In this document: one piece after another, positions 1 through 7,764 of the stretch
Numbering within the stretch: position 1 is the first letter of the stretch
Layout: the number at the start of each line of letters is the position of its first letter
NCBI GenBank assembly: GCA_027077325.1
Contig: JALTGF010000068.1
Coordinates: 1-32,500 of the forward strand
Origin: an archaeon
GTDB taxonomy: Archaea; Undinarchaeota; Undinarchaeia; Undinarchaeales; JALTGF01
Direction: 5' to 3'
Length of the DNA stretch: 32,500 nucleotides
Position numbers and translations under genes: made by a program
Notes under the pieces: model-generated
Database searches by the model: none
The model's input: the letters and a program-made list of their open reading frames with translations, nothing else
Told to the model about the DNA's origin: nothing

Positions 1-1387
1 AAAAATCACCGGCAGAGATCAGAATGTCGCCCAAACTAATGATTCGAATGACATTGTTTTTAATTTTTTTTGCATCTTCATAACTGTCAACTTGTAGAAC
101 AGATCCATCTTTAAGTAGCACTGTGGGACCGTTTAGTCCATCACAAGGTGTTACAATCCCCGCTTTTCCTGGCAACTCTAATCTGATTTGGGTCCCTATT
201 GCAATAAAATCATCTAAAAGGTGCATTGTTGCAGGGTTCATTGCAACCGCTGCATAACCACTTGCCCTTGTTCTGCCATATCTTAAGTTAAAACCACCCT
301 TTCTTCTAGGGTATGAAAAAACAGGCCTTCCAGCAGGGACTTCTCTTAAAAATTTGTCACTTCCTTTTGCTTGCGGCTCTTCTTCAATATAATCTTCCAT
401 TATATCAATAGAGCCCGCTTTTACAAGATTTGTGAACTCACCGATGGTCAGTAAATTTTTTTCAAAAGAATTTTGGAACTCTTCTGGCATTTCACTTTCA
501 ATTAAGTTTGAAAGTTTTTTTTGGATGCCTGGCTTTTTTTTGGATGCTCGTTTTACAAGCAACCCTTCTAACCAAGACCAATCAAGCCCATATTTTTCTT
601 GAATTGGCTTAAGCCGTTTTAGCAACTTTGGGGCCTTTTGGGCAATTCCCTCTGCTAGGACAAGACACATACCGCCCCGGACTCGGTTTGTTTCAACGCG
701 CCCAAGATTTCTATAGTTAGAGACCTCATAGTCTTCTGTTGGCTCGCCATCTATGCAAACAGGAACATTCTTAACAATTGTCTCAATTTCCTCTTTTGTA
801 GGGAGATATTGCAAGTGTTGGCGGCGATTGTACCAGTTTATTTCTTCAACATACCTGCCAATCTCACTAAGTGTTGGCTTATATTTACTCAAGCCAAGTG
901 CTTTTCTTGTGTAGTCGGCAACAACAACAGAAATTGCCTCGGCAGTTCCACCAGCAGCGCGAATTGGTCCAGCATAATAAACAGATAGGTATTCAGAATC
1001 ATCAGGATTTTTTAAAATTTTAATTTTTGCAATTCCTTCAAGAGGGGCTGCAACAGATCCCTGCGTTAGGAATGCCAGGGCAGCTCGCACTGCAGTATCT
1101 GCGACTTTTTCTTTTCCTTCTTTTTCTAAATCACTTAAAGAAACTACCTTGTCAACAAGTTTAAACGCGATCTCCTCTTCGTTTTTTGTTTCTTTTTCAA
1201 GTTCCCTGATTACTTTTGCAATCCCTTTAAATTCAATAAGCCCCTCAACTTTGTCAGCTAGGTCTTTTGCAATATAAATTTCGGGGCTGCTGGTCATTTC
1301 AACACCAACAGACCGCGCAGCTTTCGCTATTTCAACCTCTTTTTGGACAATTGCTTCAATTTTCCTGATGTACTCTTTTTGATCCAT
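1..1387 (-). CDS. polC: DNA polymerase D large subunit (DP2), N-terminal part; gene runs off the left edge
   Basis: Reverse-strand translation from ATG at 1387 (MDQKEYIRKIEAIVQKEVEIAKAARSVGVEMTSSPEIYIAKDLADKVEGLI...YYAGPIRAAGGTAEAISVVVADYTRKALGL...GRVETNRVRGGMCLVLAEGIAQKAPK...) is open to position 1 and has DP2 N-terminal motifs; not in the ORF track because it lacks an in-window stop. Start overlaps the DP1 stop (TAATG). Confidence 0.93.
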   Translation of the reverse strand, partial: MDQKEYIRKIEAIVQKEVEIAKAARSVGVEMTSSPEIYIAKDLADKVEGLIEFKGIAKVIRELEKETKNEEEIAFKLVDKVVSLSDLEKEGKEKVADTAVRAALAFLTQGSVAAPLEGIAKIKILKNPDDSEYLSVYYAGPIRAAGGTAEAISVVVADYTRKALGLSKYKPTLSEIGRYVEEINWYNRRQHLQYLPTKEEIETIVKNVPVCIDGEPTEDYEVSNYRNLGRVETNRVRGGMCLVLAEGIAQKAPKLLKRLKPIQEKYGLDWSWLEGLLVKRASKKKPGIQKKLSNLIESEMPEEFQNSFEKNLLTIGEFTNLVKAGSIDIMEDYIEEEPQAKGSDKFLREVPAGRPVFSYPRRKGGFNLRYGRTRASGYAAVAMNPATMHLLDDFIAIGTQIRLELPGKAGIVTPCDGLNGPTVLLKDGSVLQVDSYEDAKKIKNNVIRIISLGDILISAGDF

Positions 1388-2838
1388 TAGAATTGTATTA
1401 AGATTAAATTCCTATTTTTTAGGTTTATAACAGGCACCCTCGCAGGGGTTGGCTCGTGCCCGAGAAATACCTGGAACTCTGTTTTGGCTTGCCAAGTCCC
1501 TCCATTTACTAGGGTAACCCCACGGTAGTTCAACGCGCCATTTGAATGAACGTGCCCAGTTTGGAATATGTCAACATCGCTCGGGATTATCAAGGGGTCA
1601 CCATTGTTTGGTTGGGGGATCAAGTTTGTTTCATACGGTGGTGAAAGATGTCTTCTTTTTAACATAGCAAGCATAACTTTTTCTGGATGTTTGTATCCAT
1701 CCTTTAAGCTGGGTATCATTGGGATCAATGAGTCCATGCTAGTCCCATGATACAGCAAGACATTAAAGCCACCATTAAGCTCTTTTTCAATTTTTAAATA
1801 GCATGGATTGCTAACCATTGAAACATTTGGCAGTTCATAAAGGTCTGACGCGATTTCTTTACTTATTGGTGGCTGTGGCTCAGCAAGACGGACATAATCG
1901 TGATTTCCAGGACTGATAAATACTTTAATTTTTTCTGGGATCTGGCTTAAAATGTTTGCAGCTTCTTTGTATTGCTTGTAAATATCAGGGATCTCTAAAT
2001 CATCATATTGAGTTGGGTAAACACCTACGCCGTCAACAATATCCCCTGCAATGAAGAGGTATTTTATATTTTCAGATAATTGTGGATAAAGCTCTGTTTT
2101 TTTGTTTACTTTTCCATTTAGCCAATTTAAAAAAGTTTGGAACTTGTCACTTAGGAAATTTTTGCTTCCTATATGCAGGTCTGAAATAAAAGCAACATTT
2201 GTGTCGTTGTTTGGATCTTTTTTTTCCTCTTTAATTGGAATGTCTGGCCAGACAATCTCATCAATAAAAAATACATTGTCTCCTGCCGAGCCAACAAAAC
2301 CAAGAACATCATCATACACAACTGATTCCGCAATTTGCTTTACTTTTTCACCCACAGCAATTGCCTTTATTTGGCCACTGTAATCTTCCAGGGTGAACAT
2401 ATAGTTACCGTTGCGCGTTTTTGTCTTGTTTGAGACAATTGCAATTAAACTTATTTTGTCCCGCCCGGATTTCCTTAAGTTAGAAATTGAGATGGTGTTG
2501 CTAAGCCTTCCACGGAGCTGTTTTTTAAAGTAGTCTAATCGCGCTAAGAAATACGCAGACATGTCCTCTATTCCAGTGATGTGATAAGTCTGTGTGTAAT
2601 TTTTTAATATCCGGTAAGATGATTTTTTGCTTGTCTCTTTTTTTAGATTATTAGCTTTAATATCGTCTGGAAGTAAAATCGTTCGGTTTTCATTTTTTAA
2701 ATTATCAATTAGTGTTTGGGAATATGATAGAGGGTGATCTGATTCAAGTAATTTGTTTAAAGCGTCTGGAGAAACCTGTATCTGATTTTTTAAAAACAGA
2801 TTTAATAGATTAAGTTTTGGATTGTTTTGGTTCTTCAT
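1387..2838 (-). CDS. polB: DNA polymerase D small subunit (DP1), calcineurin-like phosphoesterase/proofreading exonuclease
   Basis: OB-fold region followed by phosphoesterase motifs VAFISDLHIGS, FIAGDIVDGVGVYP, ISPGNHDYVRLAEPQPP, LLYHGTSMDSL, QTGHVHSNG; adjacent to DP2. Confidence 0.95.
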   Translation of the reverse strand: MKNQNNPKLNLLNLFLKNQIQVSPDALNKLLESDHPLSYSQTLIDNLKNENRTILLPDDIKANNLKKETSKKSSYRILKNYTQTYHITGIEDMSAYFLARLDYFKKQLRGRLSNTISISNLRKSGRDKISLIAIVSNKTKTRNGNYMFTLEDYSGQIKAIAVGEKVKQIAESVVYDDVLGFVGSAGDNVFFIDEIVWPDIPIKEEKKDPNNDTNVAFISDLHIGSKNFLSDKFQTFLNWLNGKVNKKTELYPQLSENIKYLFIAGDIVDGVGVYPTQYDDLEIPDIYKQYKEAANILSQIPEKIKVFISPGNHDYVRLAEPQPPISKEIASDLYELPNVSMVSNPCYLKIEKELNGGFNVLLYHGTSMDSLIPMIPSLKDGYKHPEKVMLAMLKRRHLSPPYETNLIPQPNNGDPLIIPSDVDIFQTGHVHSNGALNYRGVTLVNGGTWQAKTEFQVFLGHEPTPARVPVINLKNRNLILIQF

Positions 2839-4028
2839 AATAATTCTCGTTTTAGCACTTCTTTGCTTTTTTCAAATGCAGTTGGGGAGATTTCCAGTTT
2901 TATTTTTCGTGTCCTGCCATATCTCCCCTTTGAGATTACTGTTGCATTTATGAGCCCTAGCATATCAAGTTCTGAAACAAGATCAGAAACCCTTCTCTGC
3001 GTCAAAGGAGTTAAGTTAAGTTGCCGGCATATGTTTTTATAAACTTCATAAACATCGCCAGTAGCTATGTCTTGCTTGTTTAATTCTTTTAGGTAAATGA
3101 TGCTGTATAGGACAACTTGTGATTGCCTTGGCTGTGTTTTCACAACTTCTACTATCCTATCTACATCTAGTTTTTTCTGGGCCTTATCAACATAATCAAG
3201 CGTAACTTTTTCTTGCCCCTCCCTCTCAGCAATTTCACAAGCAACCCTTAACAAGTCGAGCGCACGACGCGCGTCCCCATGCTCCTGTGCAGCCAGTGCA
3301 GCACATTTTTCGATGGTTCCTGAAGAAAGCGCACCAGGAACTAATGCCACCGCTGCTCTTTGTGTTAGAATGTCTTGAAGTTGGACTGCATTGTATGGAG
3401 CAAAAACTAATTCTTCCTCTGATAAACTTGACTTCACTCTTGGGTCTAAGTCATCAGTAAAGGAAAGATTGTTTGAGATCCCAATAATGCTAATTCTTGA
3501 ATTTTTTAGTTGGGTGTTTATCCTTGTTAAATCATAGAGGATATTTGTGTCGGTTATTGAGTCAATTTCATCCAAAATTAACAGGTAGATACTCTTTTTT
3601 GAATCGACTGTATTTAAAAACGTTTTGTAAACCTGGTCTGTTGGAAGGCCTGTTGCTGGGATTTCTTCACCCAACTCATTTAAAAAGTGAGCAAAAAGTC
3701 GGTATGATGTGTTCACTTTTTCCATTTTGCAATTTAAGTAAAAAGTTTTTAGGTGCTTGTTGTCTCTTTGTGCTCTTGCTTCCAATTCCTGCGCAACATA
3801 CTTGCAAACCAATGTTTTTCCAGTTCCAGTTTTCCCATAGATAAAAACATTGGATGGCTTTTCCCCCCGTAAAACAGTAACAAGAATAGAAGCCAACTGC
3901 TTTATTTCGTTTTCTCGGTGAGGAACAGTTTCTGGGGTGTACGCCGCCTGGAGTGCTTCCTTGTTTATGAAAATAGATTGTTTGTTTAAGAAGTTGTCAA
4001 ATAGATCTTGCAATGTCTTTTGTGCCAT
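2835..4028 (-). CDS. orc1/cdc6: Orc1/Cdc6 origin-recognition AAA+ ATPase
   Basis: Walker A FIYGKTGTGKT, Walker B LLILDEIDSI, sensor region and C-terminal winged helix; 4-nt overlap with DP1; SD-like GGTGGG before ATG. Confidence 0.95.
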   Translation of the reverse strand: MAQKTLQDLFDNFLNKQSIFINKEALQAAYTPETVPHRENEIKQLASILVTVLRGEKPSNVFIYGKTGTGKTLVCKYVAQELEARAQRDNKHLKTFYLNCKMEKVNTSYRLFAHFLNELGEEIPATGLPTDQVYKTFLNTVDSKKSIYLLILDEIDSITDTNILYDLTRINTQLKNSRISIIGISNNLSFTDDLDPRVKSSLSEEELVFAPYNAVQLQDILTQRAAVALVPGALSSGTIEKCAALAAQEHGDARRALDLLRVACEIAEREGQEKVTLDYVDKAQKKLDVDRIVEVVKTQPRQSQVVLYSIIYLKELNKQDIATGDVYEVYKNICRQLNLTPLTQRRVSDLVSELDMLGLINATVISKGRYGRTRKIKLEISPTAFEKSKEVLKRELL

Positions 4029-4095
4029 ATACCCACCAAAAGTTGCATAGGAAATTATGGTTTATAAACTTTTGTATGTTAATGAATATTATACT

Positions 4096-4126
4096 CACCC
4101 CCACCCCCTACATTTCCTATGGAAAA
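4096..4126 (-). promoter_or_regulatory. Inverted ORB with C/G string
   Basis: CACCCCCACCCCCTACATTTCCTATGGAAAA; minus strand reads TTTTCCATAGGAAATGTAGGGGGTGGGGGTG, i.e. ORB dyad plus downstream G-string. Confidence 0.75.
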
Positions 4127-4284
4127 TAAGAACATATGACGGTATTTAATAAAAAGAAGCATTATATCGGTTTTTTTGCAAATTTAAAGTTTTAAACAAA
4201 CGTTAAATCGTGCTTTCTTTCTTTAAAAACCTAAATTTTTTTAATATTTTGCCAAAAAAAGTTTAGAAATGATTTCTTTTTTAT

Positions 4285-4325
4285 TCTAGTGGAAATAAAG
4301 GGGTTTTCCAGTGGAAATAAAGGGG
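4285..4325 (+). promoter_or_regulatory. Tandem ORB pair (22-bp period)
   Basis: TCTAGTGGAAATAAAGGGGTTTTCCAGTGGAAATAAAGGGG; direct repeat GTGGAAATAAAGGGGTT at 4289 and 4311. Confidence 0.85.
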
Positions 4326-4356
4326 TTCCGGGTTTTGTTTGCAAATGAATTTTTTT

Positions 4357-4373
4357 CTATATGGAAAATAAAT
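4357..4373 (+). repeat. ORB-like dispersed repeat copy 1
   Basis: CTATATGGAAAATAAAT, identical to copies at 5944 and 9983. Confidence 0.8.
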
Positions 4374-4453
4374 ATATATAATTATTTTCCATAAAGATAA
4401 TAAATAATAATTAAAAAAACAACAAAAATAAATGGGGCCTAAACAAACCTATA

Positions 4454-4466
4454 TTTCCTGTGGAAA
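4454..4466. promoter_or_regulatory. mini-ORB-like dyad
   Basis: TTTCCTGTGGAAA, dyad similar to the other ORB cores, no adjacent G-string. Confidence 0.5.
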
Positions 4467-4564
4467 TCTTTAACAAGTTTATCATTATGGTGTGCTAATT
4501 TATAATTAATTTAACCTAAAAACAAAATAACTATAAATAATAATACTGATTATTAGGTTTTGTT

Positions 4565-5209
4565 ATGATACGAGACATATTTAATCTTGCCACGCTGCAC
4601 AAACTTCTTATATCACTTACTTCTGTTGTGTCTGGTTTTGGGTATCTGGGGATAGTGATACTTATGTTTTTGGAAAGCTCTTTTTTTCCATTTCCTTCTG
4701 AAATTATTATGATCCCAGCAGGGTATCTAGCTGCGATTGGCAATATGAATATTATTTTGGTGATTTTTTTTGGGATTTTTGGAAGTTTAACTGGTGCTGT
4801 CTTTAATTATTATCTTGGCTACAGGCTTGGAAAGCCGTTCTTAGTTAAATACGGCAGGTATATGCTAATCAAAAAAGAGACATTGGATAAAATGGATGCC
4901 TTATTCGACATACATGGGGAAATCATAACTTTTGTTGGTCGTTTGTTGCCCGGTGTAAGGCAGTATATCTCGCTTCCTGCTGGGATCTCAAAAATGGCTT
5001 TTCCAAAATTTGTGTTGTACACCTCACTTGGAGCGGGAATTTGGGTCACTATCTTATCTTTGCTTGGTTATTTTGTTGGGCAAAACCAACATTTAATCCA
5101 CATTTACCTATCCAAAATTACTTATTCAATCCTAATCTTTTCAGTTATTGTAGCCGTTTACTACATTGCAAAATACAAACTTAAACAAAAGCAACATATA
5201 CAAAGCTAA
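4565..5209 (+). CDS. DedA/SNARE-associated family membrane protein
   Basis: DedA-type motifs: LESSFFPFPSEIIMIPAGYLA, NYYLGYRLGK, FVGRLLPGVRQYISLPAGISKM, multiple TM segments. Confidence 0.9.
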   Translation: MIRDIFNLATLHKLLISLTSVVSGFGYLGIVILMFLESSFFPFPSEIIMIPAGYLAAIGNMNIILVIFFGIFGSLTGAVFNYYLGYRLGKPFLVKYGRYMLIKKETLDKMDALFDIHGEIITFVGRLLPGVRQYISLPAGISKMAFPKFVLYTSLGAGIWVTILSLLGYFVGQNQHLIHIYLSKITYSILIFSVIVAVYYIAKYKLKQKQHIQS

Positions 5210-5229
5210 TAAAAATTAATCATTTTAAT

Positions 5230-5318
5230 GTCCCTACAAGTCCTACACCTCACGAGAATATGGCAGATCAACTAAACTACTAAATCTCCATGCGAAGCCA
5301 AGGTCTCGGTGGGTCCCT
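5230..5318 (-). ncRNA. Candidate structured non-coding RNA (strand uncertain)
   Basis: G+C-enriched patch in AT-rich intergenic DNA; ATGGcAGAT (5260-5268) pairs with ATCTCCAT (5284-5291); outer ACCTCACGAGA (5247-5257) pairs 9/11 (one G-U) with TCTCGGTGGGT (5304-5314). Confidence 0.4.
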
Positions 5319-5344
5319 ATTTATTTACCATATGGAAAATAAAT
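5319..5344. repeat. ORB-like 26-bp dyad, copy 2
   Basis: ATTTATTTACCATATGGAAAATAAAT: near-perfect palindrome centred on CATATG. Confidence 0.8.
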
Positions 5345-5387
5345 AACCCATCCAAAATACAATAAAAAAATTTAAAGCAAACAATGC

Positions 5388-5927
5388 CTACTTCTTTTTC
5401 TCCTTCTTTATCTGCGCCTTCAAGTTAACAATGACATCAACTTTTTTGTAGCCAAGGCCTTCAAGCCACTTTGTTATGCTGTCAATTTTCTCAGCAATCT
5501 TTTTGTCGCTGCCGGTCTTTGTTTTTATTTTTTCTAGGTCTTCCTTGATCTCTTTAACATATCTTGAAATAACATCGTCCCAAACCACAAAATCCTTTGG
5601 CTCTTTTCTCTTAAAGCCAAGTTTTTCAGCTGCTTTTTCCAATTCAGGAGTCGTGCGCGAGGTTGCCTGCGGTCCAAGCAGGTAATACTTTCGTATGCTG
5701 ATGTCCCCCCAAGTAAACTGACCCTTGACTTGCTTAACGCCAACTTCCTCAAATTCGCCAAGTTTTACGCCCTTCGCCAAATGATAATACATTGACCTCA
5801 AATCAACGGGCTCAAAAACCTCATTGTAAAGCTTAAAAATTTCATAACCATAGGTAACCCCAAGCGTGTCAACAATCGCCTGCATCCGCTCCCGGATCAA
5901 ACTTTTAACTGGTCTCCCTTTTGCCAT
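5388..5927 (-). CDS. Conserved-looking archaeal protein of unknown function, possible winged-helix
   Basis: ORF track starts at 5963 but MAKGRPVKSLIRERMQAIVDTLGVTYGYEIFKLY at 5927 has an SD-like GGTGGGG upstream; coding-like composition. Confidence 0.7.
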   Translation of the reverse strand: MAKGRPVKSLIRERMQAIVDTLGVTYGYEIFKLYNEVFEPVDLRSMYYHLAKGVKLGEFEEVGVKQVKGQFTWGDISIRKYYLLGPQATSRTTPELEKAAEKLGFKRKEPKDFVVWDDVISRYVKEIKEDLEKIKTKTGSDKKIAEKIDSITKWLEGLGYKKVDVIVNLKAQIKKEKKK

Positions 5928-5943
5928 ACCCCACCTTTTTTTG

Positions 5944-5960
5944 CTATATGGAAAATAAAT
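5944..5960 (+). repeat. ORB-like dispersed repeat copy 3
   Basis: CTATATGGAAAATAAAT; lies 17-33 nt upstream of the 5927 start codon. Confidence 0.8.
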
Positions 5961-6096
5961 CAAGAGTATTTAAATACTTTAGGTTTTGCCTAAATTCCTG
6001 TATTTTTCAATATTTTTCTAAAAATTTTATAAATCCTAAAAATAAATTATTACTAACCTAAACTAAATTACTTGTTTAGTTTTATGAGGTATTATA

Positions 6097-6840
6097 ATGG
6101 GACCAGTACAAATAATGACTTACATACTAATCGGGGCATTTGCTGGATTTCTAAGCGGTTTATTTGGCATTGGTGGGGGCTCAATAAGAATCCCACTCTT
6201 ATATGCATCAGGTATCCCCTTGCTTACTGCTTTTGGGATTGACTTGCTTATAATTCCCTTTTCTTCTCTGGCTGCCTCATTTGCCCACCGAAAAAATATC
6301 GATTTTAAAAATGCTAAATGGGTTATACTTGGGGGTTCTCTTGGAACTATAGGAGGCGCTTTTCTAATTGGTTCTGTTCCAGAAGTTTTACTGGCAGTCC
6401 TTTTCCTTATTGTAGCAGTTCTGACCGTTCTTGCAGTTTATTTTCGGATGGTTTTTCCAGCAATTGCCAAGCATGTTAAACCAAATGCGAGAGCTATTAC
6501 AACTGGGACTTTTTTAATTAACTTCCTAATAGTTATGCGAGGAGGTAGTGGGGGCAGCTTATTTTCCCCTTTTTTAAGGATAATGGGCTTGGATATTAGG
6601 GAAGCCATTGCAACATCTCTGTTCTCAACAATTTTTACCTCAGCAATTGGTGCAGCAGTATTCTGGTTTTATGGTTATTACCTACTTTCAGTTGCATTTT
6701 TCTTGATGATCGGTTCAGTTATTGGCGCTGAACTTGGAAGCATTGCCTCTTTAAAAGCAAAGCCACATTGGTTAGAAAAAGGGCTCATTCTTTTTATACT
6801 CCTCCTAGCAGTATTCGTCTTACTTAAAGCACTGCTTTAA
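6097..6840 (+). CDS. TSUP (TauE/SafE) family sulfite/anion permease
   Basis: GAFAGFLSGLFGIGGGSIRIPLL N-terminal signature, repeated half GGSGGSLFSPFLRIMGLDIREAIATSLFST; many TM helices. Confidence 0.88.
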   Translation: MGPVQIMTYILIGAFAGFLSGLFGIGGGSIRIPLLYASGIPLLTAFGIDLLIIPFSSLAASFAHRKNIDFKNAKWVILGGSLGTIGGAFLIGSVPEVLLAVLFLIVAVLTVLAVYFRMVFPAIAKHVKPNARAITTGTFLINFLIVMRGGSGGSLFSPFLRIMGLDIREAIATSLFSTIFTSAIGAAVFWFYGYYLLSVAFFLMIGSVIGAELGSIASLKAKPHWLEKGLILFILLLAVFVLLKALL

Positions 6841-7312
6841 TAGTCTTTTCAATTGACGTGCCCTTTACAACTTTTTCAAAAACAGTTGCCTCTTGCTCTT
6901 CTGTCAGGTTTTTCTCCCTTAGCTTTTTCTTAGTCTGATTAATCTTGTTTTGATAAAAATAATAAGCAAGCAATGCAGCGATCAATGCTGCCCTCTCATG
7001 GGCATTTTTAATCTTAATATCCCTGCTTTCCACATACTTTTTTGTTAGTCGTATTTTTTCGCTTGTATAAATGTTTTTTTCAGGATTAAATATAACTGCC
7101 CCGACTTCGGCAGATAACTTGCTAATTGATGCTGGAATCTTATGAACATCTGTGGCAATAACAACTACCGATCCAAAACTCGTTATAAATTTTACAATAG
7201 AATTTAAAGAAAAGTGTTTCTTGCTATATATCTTTATTAAATCCCCCTCGAAATCTAATATAGCAACTCCGACAGTTGTCCCAGGATCTATCCCTACAAT
7301 CAAGGGTCTCAT
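6824..7312 (-). CDS. DUF460-type RuvC/RNase H-fold protein
   Basis: LIVGIDPGTTVGVAILDFEGDL, VVVIATDVHKIPASISKLSAEVGAVIF, NAHERAALIAALLAYY; start at MRPLIVG (7312) more likely than the track start at 7336. Confidence 0.75.
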   Translation of the reverse strand: MRPLIVGIDPGTTVGVAILDFEGDLIKIYSKKHFSLNSIVKFITSFGSVVVIATDVHKIPASISKLSAEVGAVIFNPEKNIYTSEKIRLTKKYVESRDIKIKNAHERAALIAALLAYYFYQNKINQTKKKLREKNLTEEQEATVFEKVVKGTSIEKTIKAVL

Positions 7313-7350
7313 ACAAAATTTTAAGTACTTAAACATTTATCTCTTTAACT

Positions 7351-7764
7351 ATGGTCCTAATAAATGAAGTTGAAGCAAAAGTCAGAGAGATTAGGCGTGA
7401 GTGCAAGGCAGCAATAAGCCCTGATACTGGAGAAGTGGATTCAGCAAAAATAAACCTAAAAGCAGAGGAACTAAAGCAATTGTTGCATGACTTTGAAACT
7501 CTATTCATAAAAAAAGCAAAAGAAAACCCAATAAAGGCAGAAACAATTGTAAAGAAAGGACGAGAATTTTTAGAGGAGGGCTGGTTTACTTATGAAGTCT
7601 TAATTGAGCTTGGAATGAAGGCCGGTGAGCCAGAGCCAGCACAGGTTAGATGGGAAGCTCTCCCCGAGGGAGTGGTCCCACTCGATTTAAAAGCACAAGC
7701 AATTATGCAATTAGACAACCTTTACAAAAAATTTAATGATTTTAAGAAAACTACTCTTTTCTAA
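7351..7764 (+). CDS. Hypothetical protein, 137 aa, helical
   Basis: Coding-like ORF, TATA-like sequence about 18-25 nt upstream of ATG, converges on hef; no family recognised. Confidence 0.65.
   Translation: MVLINEVEAKVREIRRECKAAISPDTGEVDSAKINLKAEELKQLLHDFETLFIKKAKENPIKAETIVKKGREFLEEGWFTYEVLIELGMKAGEPEPAQVRWEALPEGVVPLDLKAQAIMQLDNLYKKFNDFKKTTLF

Larger units (their letters stand above)
4029..4560. other. oriC: Putative chromosomal replication origin (oriC): AT-rich intergenic region upstream of orc1 with ORB elements
   Basis: ORB-like boxes in both orientations around long A/T tracts, directly upstream of orc1/cdc6; divergent DedA gene on the other side. Confidence 0.85.

Noticed and set aside
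4531-4743. 70-aa minus-strand ORF from the track
   Set aside because: Antisense to the start of the well-supported DedA gene; no family features.
5388-5963. ORF-track start at 5963 for the 191-aa protein
   Set aside because: Internal Met at 5927 has an SD-like sequence and the upstream 12 codons overlap the dispersed repeat; the shorter form is preferred.
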